Positions 46,978 to 55,383 of a stretch of DNA of 64,000 nucleotides are shown in pieces. Source of the DNA: G963668185 sp963668185 (lineage in GTDB: Bacteria > Chloroflexota > Dehalococcoidia > Lucifugimonadales > G963668185); assembly GCA_963668185.1 (NCBI GenBank), contig OY764162.1, forward strand, positions 372,001 through 436,000, given 5' to 3'. Within the stretch, counting starts at the first letter, position 1. Every line of letters begins with the position of its first letter. The position numbers were made by a program, and so were the translations under genes. Under the pieces are notes generated by a model. The model did no database searches and was not told the origin of the DNA. It saw only the letters and a list, made by a program, of their open reading frames with translations.

Positions 46978-49197
46978 CTAAGGCGCGCCGCCTGACGCCG
47001 CTCGCTGAATGCCGTTACTCCAGACAGACGCAAGGTCTGCTACCGGCACGTCCAGCAGTCCGTCGATGGTCAGCCTGTCACCGCCAACCCGCCCGATACG
47101 CACGACAGGTACGTCCTCGGCGCGGCATACCTCCAGCAGGCGCGGCTCGGACCCGGCGCTCACCGATACGATGATGCGTGACTGCCCCTCGCCGAACAGC
47201 ATGGCGTCCCACCTCGACGCTTGGGAAAGCTCGCCGGTGAAGCCGGTGTCGCCCGCGATGCAGGACTCGGCCAGTGCTACGGCTAGGCCGCCATCCGAGC
47301 AGTCGTGCGCGGAACGGGCGACGCCCTCCGAGACCAGCCGGCGGCAGGCCCGCTGCACCGCGGCCTCCAGATCGAGGTCGATCGACGGCCGGCCGGCGAC
47401 GAGTCCGTGCATGACCGAAAGGTACTCGCTTCCGCCGAGCGAGGAAGCGTCATCGTCCGTAGTCGATCTGCCCAGCAGGTACACGAGATCGCCGCTATCC
47501 CGGAAGGCTATCGTTGTGTGGCGCTCTACGTTCTCCAGCAGTCCCAGGCCGCCAATGATCGGAGTGGGATAGATCGCGCCTTCGCTTTCGTTGTAGAGGC
47601 TGACGTTGCCGCTTATCACGGGGACGCCCAGGGTCCGAGCCGCGTCCGAGATTCCCCTGACGCACTCTTCAAGCTGGTAGTAGATCTCCGGGCGCTCCGG
47701 GTTGCCGAAGTTCAGGCAGTCGGTCAGCGCCACCGGCTCGGCGCCGGAGCAGGACACGTTCCGGCAGACCTCGGCCACGGCGATCTTGCCGCCCTCGTAT
47801 GGGTCGAGGTAGCAGTACCGTCCATTGCCGTCGGTTGCGGCGGCCAGTCCCTTGCGAGTGCCCCTGAGGCGAAGCACTGCGGAGTCGCTGCCAGGCGTCA
47901 CGACGGTGTTCGTCTGCACCTGGTGGTCGTACCGGCGGAACACCGGCTCCTTGCTGGCGATGTTGGGCGAGGCCAGAAGCCGCGCCAGGACTTCATCGGG
48001 GCGAACATCCGGCAGAGACAGTGCGCCGGCATCCCACGACTGGAGTTCGTCCAGCCATGCGGGCTTCACGCCCTGCGGCCTGTACTGGGGCGGGTCTGTG
48101 AGAAGGGCGACGGGCGCCTCGCCGCACCGGTCGTCGCCGTCGAATATCCGCACGAGTCCGTCGTCCGTGGAGCGGCCGATCACCGTGGACCGCAGGTCCC
48201 ACTTGTCGAACACTGCGCGGACCGCGTCGACGTCTTCGGGCGCGGTTACGATCAGCATCCGCTCCTGGGACTCGGAGAGCATGATGTGGTAAGGCTCCAT
48301 CCCGCCTTCGCGCCGGGGCACGAGCGAGACGTCTATCGTGATGCCGGTCCCGCCCTTCGAGGCGGCTTCGATGGTGGCGCTCGTCAGCCCGGCGGCGCCG
48401 AGGTCCTGCATACCGACCAGCTTGCCGGTGGCGGCGACCTCCAGGCACGCCTCGATCAGCACCTTCTCGAGGAACGGGTTGCCTACCTGGACGGTCGGGC
48501 GCATCTCCCTGTCCTCCTCCAGGTTCCGCGACGCCAGGCCGGAGGCCCCGTGGATGCCGTCCTTGCCGGTCTCCGAGCCGACGAGGATGAGGGCGTTGCC
48601 CGGCTGGCCAGTCGTGGCGCGCACGAGGCCGTCCGTGCTCAGCAGGCCGATGCACATCGCGTTGACGAGCGGGTTGGCGGAGTAGGACTCTGAGAAGACC
48701 ACCTCGCCGCCGACGTTCGGCACGCCGATGCAGTTGCCGTACCCTGAGATGCCGGAGACCACGCCGGAGAACAGGAACCGGTTGCGCGGCTCGTTGAGCG
48801 GGCCGAACCTGAGCGAGTTGAGCAGGGCGATGGGCCGCGCGCCCATGGCGAAGATGTCGCGGACGATGCCTCCGACGCCCGTGGCCGCGCCCTCGTACGG
48901 CTCGATGGCCGACGGGTGGTTGTGGGACTCGATCTTCATGACGAGCGCCAGCCCGTCGTCGATGTCGACTGCGCCGGCGTTCTCCACGCCGGGCGCTACC
49001 AGCAGGCGCGGGCTTGACGCCGGCAGCGTCGCCAGCAGCGGCTTGGAGTGCTTGTAGCCGCAGTGCTCACTCCAGAGCGAGCCGAACAGGCCGAGTTCGA
49101 GTTCGTTCGGCTCCCTGCCGAGGCGTTCTACTATTGCCTCGTACTCGGCCTCGGAAAGGGCGAGGGCTTCCAGCTGTTCTTTAGTGGGGTGCGTCAA
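46978..49197 (-). CDS. purL: Phosphoribosylformylglycinamidine synthase II (PurL)
   Basis: A 739-residue small-type PurL: FGSLWSEHCGYKHSKPLL, SHNHPSAIEPYEGAATGVGGIVRDIFAMGARPIALLNSLRFG, DGIHGASGL, QDLGAAGLTSATIEAASKGGTG and YDHQVQTNTVVTPGSD. It makes FGAM from FGAR with PurQ and PurS. It starts 4 bp after purQ. PurS, required by this short form, is not in the window. TTG 49197 is the start. Confidence 0.95.
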   Translation of the reverse strand: MTHPTKEQLEALALSEAEYEAIVERLGREPNELELGLFGSLWSEHCGYKHSKPLLATLPASSPRLLVAPGVENAGAVDIDDGLALVMKIESHNHPSAIEPYEGAATGVGGIVRDIFAMGARPIALLNSLRFGPLNEPRNRFLFSGVVSGISGYGNCIGVPNVGGEVVFSESYSANPLVNAMCIGLLSTDGLVRATTGQPGNALILVGSETGKDGIHGASGLASRNLEEDREMRPTVQVGNPFLEKVLIEACLEVAATGKLVGMQDLGAAGLTSATIEAASKGGTGITIDVSLVPRREGGMEPYHIMLSESQERMLIVTAPEDVDAVRAVFDKWDLRSTVIGRSTDDGLVRIFDGDDRCGEAPVALLTDPPQYRPQGVKPAWLDELQSWDAGALSLPDVRPDEVLARLLASPNIASKEPVFRRYDHQVQTNTVVTPGSDSAVLRLRGTRKGLAAATDGNGRYCYLDPYEGGKIAVAEVCRNVSCSGAEPVALTDCLNFGNPERPEIYYQLEECVRGISDAARTLGVPVISGNVSLYNESEGAIYPTPIIGGLGLLENVERHTTIAFRDSGDLVYLLGRSTTDDDASSLGGSEYLSVMHGLVAGRPSIDLDLEAAVQRACRRLVSEGVARSAHDCSDGGLAVALAESCIAGDTGFTGELSQASRWDAMLFGEGQSRIIVSVSAGSEPRLLEVCRAEDVPVVRIGRVGGDRLTIDGLLDVPVADLASVWSNGIQRAASGGAP

Positions 49198-49201
49198 TGG
49201 C

Positions 49202-49897
49202 TCAAGCCCGCACGGCCGCCCCGATCAGCGACTCAAAAATGACGCGGCCGTCTGCGCCGCCGAGCAGGTCTTCGACGCAGCGCTCTGGATGGGGCATCAT
49301 TCCGAGTACGTTGCCGCGCTCATTGACGATGCCCGCGATGTTGTTCAGCGAGCCGTTCGGGTTGGCGTCAGCCGTGATCTCGCCGTCCGGCGCGCAGTAG
49401 CGGAACAGGACGCGGCCCGAGTCTTCCAGCTCGGTTAGCGTTTCAGGGTCCGCGAAGTAGTTGCCCTCGCCGTGGGAGATGGGTACGCGAAGCACTTGTC
49501 CGACCCCTGCCGCGCCGGTGAAGCGGGACGAAGCGGTCTCCACGCGCAGGTCCGTCCACTGGCACCTGAACTCCAGGTGAACGTTGGGGCGCAGTACGCC
49601 GGGCAGCAGGCCAGCCTCGCAGAGTATCTGGAAGCCGTTGCAGATGCCGAGCACCAGGCCGCCCGACCGGTCGAACTCGGCCACCGACTTCATAACCGGC
49701 GAGAACCGGGCTATCGCGCCGGGCCGAAGGTAGTCGCCGTAGGAGAAGCCGCCGGGCAGGATGACGCAGTCGAACCGCGAGAGGTCGGTATCTTTGTGCC
49801 AGACGTACTCCGAGGGCTGCCCCATCACGTCCGAAAGCGCGTGGAAGCAGTCGACGTCGCTCCATGTTCCAGGGAACACAACGACGCCGAACCTCAT
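49202..49897 (-). CDS. purQ: Phosphoribosylformylglycinamidine synthase I (PurQ)
   Basis: A 231-residue class I glutamine amidotransferase: VVFPGTWSDVDCFHAL, CVILPGGFSYGDYLRPGAIARFS, GLVLGICNGFQILCEAGLLPG (nucleophile Cys in GICNGFQ) and NVLGMMPHPERCVEDLLGG (His and Glu of the triad). It supplies ammonia to PurL. The start overlaps the yqeY stop (ATGA). Confidence 0.95.
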   Translation of the reverse strand: MRFGVVVFPGTWSDVDCFHALSDVMGQPSEYVWHKDTDLSRFDCVILPGGFSYGDYLRPGAIARFSPVMKSVAEFDRSGGLVLGICNGFQILCEAGLLPGVLRPNVHLEFRCQWTDLRVETASSRFTGAAGVGQVLRVPISHGEGNYFADPETLTELEDSGRVLFRYCAPDGEITADANPNGSLNNIAGIVNERGNVLGMMPHPERCVEDLLGGADGRVIFESLIGAAVRA

Positions 49898-50343
49898 AGC
49901 GAGGCCAGTATCTCCCTCACGACCTGGCTGACCTCGCGTCCATTCGCGCGGCCCCGCGTCCGGGGGACGATCGCGCCCATGACCTTGCCCATGTCGCCCG
50001 GGCCGGCGGCGCCCACTTCCTCTACTACGCTGAGGGCGAGCTCCTTGATCTCATCGGGAGTCATCTGCTGCGGCAGATACTCCATGACGATGGCGAGGCC
50101 GGTCTCCTCGTTGTCCACGAGGTCGGAGCGGCCCGCCTCTCTGAACGCCTCGATGCTGTCCCGCCGCTGCTGCGCCTGCTTGACGAGCACGGTCTGGATA
50201 CCGTCGTCGTTGAGCGCCTTCTGGGTCGCGATCTCCTGGTTGTGTATCTCGGACCTCAGGTAGCGCAGCACGTCGCGGCGGGCGACGTTCTTGTCCCGCA
50301 TCGCTTGCTTGAGGTCTTCGTCCAGGCGGCTTCTGAGTGACAT
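49894..50343 (-). CDS. GatB/YqeY-domain protein
   Basis: A 149-residue YqeY protein from ATG 50343: MSLRSRLDEDLKQAMRDKNVARRDVLRYLRSEIHNQEI, LVKQAQQRRDSIEAFREAGRSDLVDNEETGLAIVMEYLPQQMTPDEIKEL, and GDMGKVMGAIVPRTRGRANGREVSQVVREIL. The domain is the tRNA-binding tail of GatB; the stand-alone form has unknown function, with a suggested amidotransferase accessory role. The longer frame upstream runs into intergenic repeats and is rejected. First gene of yqeY-purQ-purL. Confidence 0.92.
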   Translation of the reverse strand: MSLRSRLDEDLKQAMRDKNVARRDVLRYLRSEIHNQEIATQKALNDDGIQTVLVKQAQQRRDSIEAFREAGRSDLVDNEETGLAIVMEYLPQQMTPDEIKELALSVVEEVGAAGPGDMGKVMGAIVPRTRGRANGREVSQVVREILASL

Positions 50344-50459
50344 GATCGAGTGTGGACTTGAGTATATGGAGCGACGCCTTGCCAGGTCAACATACGCGCC
50401 TTTGCGGTTCCATATCGTTATCGGTGATGACGTAGAATAGCGGCCAGCAGCCCATTCAT

Positions 50460-50512
50460 GGTTCGACAGGCTCACCACGAACGGGGGAGGGCGCTTCGCG
50501 AAGCGCCCCTAC
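50460..50512. repeat. Repeat D and 20-bp perfect palindrome upstream of the first dehydrogenase
   Basis: A GTTCGACAGGCTCACCACGA element (50460-50483) is followed by the perfect palindrome GGGCGCTTCGCGAAGCGCCC (50489-50508). The same two elements recur at 51805-51866 before the second dehydrogenase gene, indicating that the leader was duplicated with the gene. Confidence 0.75.
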
Positions 50513-50575
50513 GGTGGCCCCCTCGAGGGACTCGGGGCAGGCTCTACGGCTTGGATCAACAGGAGGCAGTGAACG

Positions 50576-51658
50576 ATGAAAGCGGCGGTTTTCTACAGGG
50601 CGCACGAGCCGATTCCGGTGGAGGACGTTGACCTGGACGGCCCGCGGAAGGGCGAGGTGCGCGTGAAGATGGCGGGCGCGGGCGCGTGCCACAGCGACTA
50701 CCACTCCGTCAGCGGCCACTCCGGAGACGGCGGCGAGCGCGATCCGTTCGTGATGGGTCACGAGGGCGCGGGCGTGGTCGCGGAGGTCGGGGAGGGCGTC
50801 GAGGACCTGGCGGCCGGAGACCACGTGATCTTCTCGCTGACCGAGCAGTGCGGCCTGTGCCGGAACTGCACGGCTGGCCGCGCGAACCTGTGCGAGGTGG
50901 ACAACTTCAGCGCGCGGGACGACCGCTACAGGTTCAGCAAGGACGGCGTCCGGCTGCACCACTGGCTTGGGACGTTCGCCGAGGAGACGGTGGTATCGGC
51001 CTCGACGCTCGTGAAGGTCAGGAAGGACATACCCATCGACAAGCTGTGCCTGTTCGGGTGCAGCGTGATGACGGGCGTCGGCGCGGTCGTGAACCGGGCC
51101 AAGGTGCCGCCGGGTGCGACCGTCGCGGTCTTCGGGTGCGGCGGCGTCGGGCTTCACGCCGTGCAGGGCGCGAAGCTCGTGTCGGCATCGAAGATCATCG
51201 CCATCGACAAGATGGACTCGCGGCTCGACGCGGCGGAGGAGATGGGCGCGACGCACAGGATCAACGCGGACAGGGAAGACCCGGTCGGCAAGGTCATGGA
51301 CCTGACCGGCGGCGGCGTTGACTACGCGTTCGAGGTGATCGGCCTGCCGGAGGTGGTCACGCAGGCTTACGACTGCACGCGTCCCGGCGGGACGGCGTGC
51401 ATGGTTGGAGTGCCGCCGTCGGACTCGGTCGTCTCGGTATCGGCGAACGCGCTGTTCATGGATCGGACGCTGATGGGGACGTTCTACGGCGCGGGCCGGC
51501 CTCGGATAGACTTTCCGTGGCTGCTGGACCTGTACATGGACGGTCGGATCAAGCTGGACGAGATCATCACGAAGTACAGGCCGTTGGAGGAGATCAACGA
51601 GGCGTTCGACGACATGGTGAGCGGGGCGGCCACGCGCACGGTGCTGACGTTCGGGTAG
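50576..51658 (+). CDS. Zinc-dependent alcohol dehydrogenase, copy 1
   Basis: A 360-residue medium-chain dehydrogenase. Catalytic zinc ligands in GAGACHSDYH and GHEGAGVV; structural zinc Cys in CGLCRNCTAGRANLCE; Rossmann motif VAVFGCGGVGLHAVQGAKL with Asp in IAIDKMDSRL (NAD preference). ATG 50576 has AGGAGG upstream. It resembles class III/NDMA-type dehydrogenases that oxidise alcohols or thiol-formaldehyde adducts; substrate unknown. A paralogue about 85 percent identical follows. Confidence 0.9.
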   Translation: MKAAVFYRAHEPIPVEDVDLDGPRKGEVRVKMAGAGACHSDYHSVSGHSGDGGERDPFVMGHEGAGVVAEVGEGVEDLAAGDHVIFSLTEQCGLCRNCTAGRANLCEVDNFSARDDRYRFSKDGVRLHHWLGTFAEETVVSASTLVKVRKDIPIDKLCLFGCSVMTGVGAVVNRAKVPPGATVAVFGCGGVGLHAVQGAKLVSASKIIAIDKMDSRLDAAEEMGATHRINADREDPVGKVMDLTGGGVDYAFEVIGLPEVVTQAYDCTRPGGTACMVGVPPSDSVVSVSANALFMDRTLMGTFYGAGRPRIDFPWLLDLYMDGRIKLDEIITKYRPLEEINEAFDDMVSGAATRTVLTFG

Positions 51659-51676
51659 GGGGAACCCCATCTCAAT

Positions 51677-51920
51677 CTTCCCCAGCAGACTGGGGAAGAG
51701 GCCGGAGGCCCCGCCCAAGCCACTCCTGGATTCCGGCCTTCGCCGGAATGACGGGTTATGCAAAGGTCTCCCTGCGCGGGAATGACGGAAATGGGCGCGG
51801 TCATGGTTCGACAGGCTCACCACGAACAGATTGGACGGGGAGGGCGCTTCGCGAAGCGCCCCTACGGTAGGCCCTTCGACGGGCTCAGGCCCTTCGACGG
51901 GCTCAGGGCGAACGGACCGG
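51677..51920. repeat. Mixed repeat block between the two dehydrogenases
   Basis: Family C hairpin (51677-51698), family A palindrome (51727-51754), family D plus the 20-bp palindrome (51805-51866), and two adjacent family B units at about 51870-51915. No gene lies in this 320-bp gap; the downstream end carries the Shine-Dalgarno of copy 2. Confidence 0.75.
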
Positions 51921-51978
51921 GGGAGGGTGAACGGGTTTCTTTTGGGCATCGAGTTAGATCAACAGGAGGTACTGAACT

Positions 51979-53052
51979 ATGAAGGCAGCGGTATTCTACG
52001 AGGCGCATCAGCCGATACCGGTACAGGAGGTGGACCTGGACGGGCCGCAGAAGGGCGAGGTGCGGGTGAAGATGGCGGGCGCGGGCGCGTGCCACAGCGA
52101 CTACCACGCGGTGACCGGGCACTCGGTGCGCGATGAAGTCCCGTTCGTGATGGGGCACGAGGGCGCGGGCGTTGTCGAGGAGATCGGCGAGGGCGTGGAG
52201 GAGTTCGCGCCCGGCGACCACGTGATCTTCTCGCTGACGCGGCAGTGCGGGACGTGCCGGAACTGCACGGCGGGCCGCGCGAACTTGTGCGAGGTGGACC
52301 GCAGCAAGGCGACCGGCGGCTACCGGTTCAGCCAGGACGGCGTACCGATCTCGCACGGGCTGGCGACGTTCTCGGAGGAGACGGTGGTTTCCGCGTCTTC
52401 GCTGGTCAAGACGCGGAAGGACATCCCGATAGACAAGCTGTGCCTGTTCGGGTGCAGCGTCATGACGGGCGTCGGCGCGGTCGTGAACCGGGCGAAGGTA
52501 GAGACAGGCTCGACCGTGGCGGTCTTCGGGTGCGGCGGCGTCGGGCTGCACGCGGTGCAGGGCGCGAAGCTGGCGTCCGCGTCGAAGATCATCGCCGTGG
52601 ACAAGCTGGACTCGAAGCTGGACGTTGCCCAGGAGTTCGGCGCGACGCACACGATCAACGCGGACAGGGAGGATCCCGTCGGCAGGATCATGGACATGAC
52701 GGGCGGGGGAGTGGACTACGCGTTCGAGGTTATCGGCCTGCCGGAGGTGGTCACGCAGGCGTACGACTGCACGCGGCCGGGCGGGACGGCGTGCATGGTG
52801 GGCGTGCCGCCGTCGAACTCGACCGTTTCGGTGTCGGCGAACGCGCTGTTCATGGACCGCACGCTGATGGGGACGTTCTACGGCGCGGGCCGGCCGCGGA
52901 TCGACTTCCCGTGGCTGCTGGACCTGTACATGGACGGGCGGATCAAGCTGGATGAGCTGATCACGAAGTACAGGCCGCTGAGCGAGATCAACGAGGCGTT
53001 CGACGACATGGTGAGCGGGGCGGCGACGCGCACGGTGCTGACGTTCGGGTAG
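51979..53052 (+). CDS. Zinc-dependent alcohol dehydrogenase, copy 2
   Basis: A 357-residue paralogue of copy 1, colinear except for a 3-residue shorter loop after VTGHS and scattered changes. All zinc ligands are kept (ACHSDYH, GHEGAGVV, CGTCRNCTAGRANLCE), as is GCGGVGLHAVQGAKL. The leader, with ATCAACAGGAGG, is similar to that of copy 1, so the duplication included the translation start region. The loop differences near the active site could alter substrate. Confidence 0.9.
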   Translation: MKAAVFYEAHQPIPVQEVDLDGPQKGEVRVKMAGAGACHSDYHAVTGHSVRDEVPFVMGHEGAGVVEEIGEGVEEFAPGDHVIFSLTRQCGTCRNCTAGRANLCEVDRSKATGGYRFSQDGVPISHGLATFSEETVVSASSLVKTRKDIPIDKLCLFGCSVMTGVGAVVNRAKVETGSTVAVFGCGGVGLHAVQGAKLASASKIIAVDKLDSKLDVAQEFGATHTINADREDPVGRIMDMTGGGVDYAFEVIGLPEVVTQAYDCTRPGGTACMVGVPPSNSTVSVSANALFMDRTLMGTFYGAGRPRIDFPWLLDLYMDGRIKLDELITKYRPLSEINEAFDDMVSGAATRTVLTFG

Positions 53053-53088
53053 GGGGGAACCCCATCCCGGCCTTCTGCCTCGAGGGAT

Positions 53089-54180
53089 TCAGGGCGGGTT
53101 CCGCAGACTGGGGAAGGGGTCAGAAGGGGCGGGTTCGCCGTCGGTGGGTTCGGCACAGAGGTCGCAGGATGCTGTGCCGTGGCGACATGCGAGGCGGATG
53201 GGGCCTCGGCATGATTCGCGGATGCGCTTGACCGCGTCTATGATTTCGCCGGCCGCTATGGACCTTTCGACGGCCGGCCGGGCGTGTTCGCTGAAGTAGT
53301 GCTCCTCTCCGTTGTGTATGATGATGCTGCCGCGTTTGGAGGGGTAAACGACTCTGGGGTCCGGGGGCGTCGGGCGCCTGCCGACGGCGTCCAGCAGGGC
53401 GTCTGTCGCTTTGGAGACGGCTCGATTGTCGAAGCCGGTGTCTCCGCTGTGGCCGTATGTGTTGGAGTACGGGGGTTCGTAGCCGGCGAGGATGTCGGGA
53501 ACCCCATCCCGGCCCTTCGACGGACTCAGGACAGGCTCTTCCCCAGCAGACTGGGGAAGGGGTTCGAGAGCGGACTGGGTCTCTTCGACAGCGCCGTTGG
53601 CGTCAGGCGAGGGGGAAACCCCATCCCGGCCTTCCCCAGCAGACTGGGGAAGGGGTGAGAGGGAGGCTCCAGCAGACTGGGGAAGGGGGTTTAGTTCTGT
53701 GTCAGGGTAGGTGTCGTGGTGGAGGGGGCCGGGTGCGTCGTCGAAGCCACGGCGTAGCAGTTCTTTGGCGGCGTCTATGCGGTGGTGTGGGCCGAAGCCG
53801 GGCATGAAGCCTAGCATGACGTCTATGAGGAATCGTATGGCTTGTCGTCCTCCGTCGGTCTCGGCGCGTATGAAGCGTGCGAGGTCGGGGTTGAGGCCGG
53901 TGGTGTCGAGGGTGTCGGCCTGGGACGCCTCGGCGGGCAGAGCCCCATCCCTGCCTTCCCCAGCAGACTGGGGAAGGGGTTTGAGGGATACGAACTCTTT
54001 GGCTTCTTCGAAGCCGAGCTTGATGAGTTGGCGGGCGGCGTCTAGCCTGTGGTAGGGCCTGGCGTCGCGTATCTGGTCTTGCATGGCGGCGACGAGGAAA
54101 CGGACGATGAGCCTGCCGTCGTCGGTTTCTTCTCGGACGATGCGTTGTATGGGTGACATGGTGTGCGTTTCGGCATTCAT
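53089..54180 (-). CDS. Uncharacterised protein with two internal domain copies, invaded by palindromic repeats
   Basis: About 363 residues from ATG 54180 (a TTG at 54216 is possible). Two homologous ~50-residue helical units occur, REETDDGRLIVRFLVAAMQDQ...PYHRLDAARQLIKLGFEEA and RAETDGGRQAIRFLIDVMLGF...PHHRIDAAKELLRRGFDDA. A C-terminal domain follows (HNGEEHYFSEHARPAVERSIAAGEIIDAVKRIRES). Between the domains the peptide LPQSAGEGRDGV recurs in frame, the translation of repeat family C, with one copy interrupted by family B (VLSPSKG). The C terminus itself ends in repeat sequence. Function unknown. Confidence 0.7.
   Translation of the reverse strand: MNAETHTMSPIQRIVREETDDGRLIVRFLVAAMQDQIRDARPYHRLDAARQLIKLGFEEAKEFVSLKPLPQSAGEGRDGALPAEASQADTLDTTGLNPDLARFIRAETDGGRQAIRFLIDVMLGFMPGFGPHHRIDAAKELLRRGFDDAPGPLHHDTYPDTELNPLPQSAGASLSPLPQSAGEGRDGVSPSPDANGAVEETQSALEPLPQSAGEEPVLSPSKGRDGVPDILAGYEPPYSNTYGHSGDTGFDNRAVSKATDALLDAVGRRPTPPDPRVVYPSKRGSIIIHNGEEHYFSEHARPAVERSIAAGEIIDAVKRIRESCRGPIRLACRHGTASCDLCAEPTDGEPAPSDPFPSLRNPP
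53537..53979. repeat. In-frame family C repeats within a coding gene
   Basis: Copies of CCCCAGCAGACTGGGGAAGG lie at 53537-53560, 53631-53654, 53668-53688 (partial) and 53954-53979, plus a degenerate one at 53098-53120 at the C-terminal end. All are in the same frame and in linkers between conserved domains. Confidence 0.85.
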
Positions 54181-54224
54181 AGGTTCTATGATAGCGGGCG
54201 CGTACTGGCGTGTCAAGGGGTGGG

Positions 54225-54377
54225 CTACGTTACGCCGGGGGTGTCGCTGTGTTACACGGGGGCGGGCCTGCGTTACGCCGGGGGCGGACCTGCGTTACGC
54301 CGGGGGCGGACCTGCGTTACGCCGGGGGCGGGCCTGCGTTACGCCGGGGTGGGCCTGCGTTACGCCGGGGTGGGCCG
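54225..54377. repeat. 22-bp minisatellite before the DUF3800 gene
   Basis: About seven head-to-tail copies of a 21-22-bp unit (CTGCGTTACGCCGGGGGCGG and variants), outer copies more diverged. It ends about 30 bp before ATG 54409 and lies between divergent genes. The period is not a multiple of 3, and no protein is supported through it. Confidence 0.85.
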
Positions 54378-54408
54378 TGCTAAGATGTGGCCGTGAAGGG
54401 AGGCCGTC

Positions 54409-55191
54409 ATGCTGGTGTTCATAGATGAAAGCGGCCACCCACACCCCAATGATCCGACTACGCGCCCGGTCCTGGCCGCCGTCTGTTTTCCGGAGTCGGA
54501 ATCCCGAACCATTGGCCGGTTGCTATTCGGGATCAAGCGTTCTCTGCTGGGGAATGAACGTGCCGGAAAGGAGTTGAAGGCCAACCATCTGCTGAACAGC
54601 CGCACTTTCAACCGAAGGCCGGAGCTACGGGAACTGGTGGAGGAGGTTTTCGACCAAATCCAGAACCTCAACATCACGATTTTCGCAGTGGTTATGGAAA
54701 AGCCGGAAACGGTAATATCGAGAGACGACGACTATCTGCCGCGGCAGTACCGCTACATTCTACAGCGCGTTAACGCCTTGCTGGCAGGAGAGCAGTCCAT
54801 GGCGTTCGTGCTGATAGACGGCGATGGGAGCCAGTACGGTGGATTGTCCGCAAAGCTCGAGAGATACCTCAATAGATTTCACGAAGGACAATCCATGACC
54901 AATGTCGTGGATACGCCTTACTTCGTCGATTCCAGGTACACGATGGGAATTCAACTCGCCGATATGGTTGCGGGGGTCGTCAGGCAGTACCATGAAGCCG
55001 AACTGTCCCGTCACTCTCATACATCAGACCCTTACCTTAGGGCCATCGCTCGGTACTACCGAGCGATCTTGAACAAAACTAAGGACTTGAGCACGCCTGA
55101 GGGCTATCCGTTGCGAGGGATATACCTCATGAGCGAACATCTGCATTACCATGGCGATGCAAACGAAGTGGAAGGCGAGGACCAGTCTTAA
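54409..55191 (+). CDS. DUF3800-domain protein
   Basis: A 260-residue protein with the DUF3800 hallmarks: MLVFIDESGHPHPND (acidic FIDESG motif), the middle ITIFAVVMEKPETV, FVLIDGDG and VDTPYFVDSRYTMGIQLADMVAGVVRQYHE (QLADMVAG). The fold is RNase-H-like, and many members sit in mobile or defence contexts, but activity is unproven. It stands alone, immediately downstream of the minisatellite. Confidence 0.85.
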   Translation: MLVFIDESGHPHPNDPTTRPVLAAVCFPESESRTIGRLLFGIKRSLLGNERAGKELKANHLLNSRTFNRRPELRELVEEVFDQIQNLNITIFAVVMEKPETVISRDDDYLPRQYRYILQRVNALLAGEQSMAFVLIDGDGSQYGGLSAKLERYLNRFHEGQSMTNVVDTPYFVDSRYTMGIQLADMVAGVVRQYHEAELSRHSHTSDPYLRAIARYYRAILNKTKDLSTPEGYPLRGIYLMSEHLHYHGDANEVEGEDQS

Positions 55192-55383
55192 AGTCAAAGT
55201 GCCAAGAGCGTGACGCTTCCAGAGCATCACCGCCTGGCACTAGAACAATGGTAGGCCTTCGCTTATCGCTTGTCAACATGGGCAGCATCGCCACCACCAC
55301 GGCGACGCTCACGCTCACGAACTGCGCCGTCGTCGTAGCGCGGCTCTTCGACGGGCTCAGGGCGAACGGGCGGGGCGCGGCGT
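55192..55383. other. Short gap with a family B repeat
   Basis: No gene seen. A family B copy (TCTTCGACGGGCTCAGGGCG and on) lies at about 55346-55371 just before the end of the CoA-transferase gene. Confidence 0.5.

Noticed and set aside
54225..54377. CRISPR array
   Set aside because: Units are contiguous with no unique spacers and no cas genes; it is a minisatellite.
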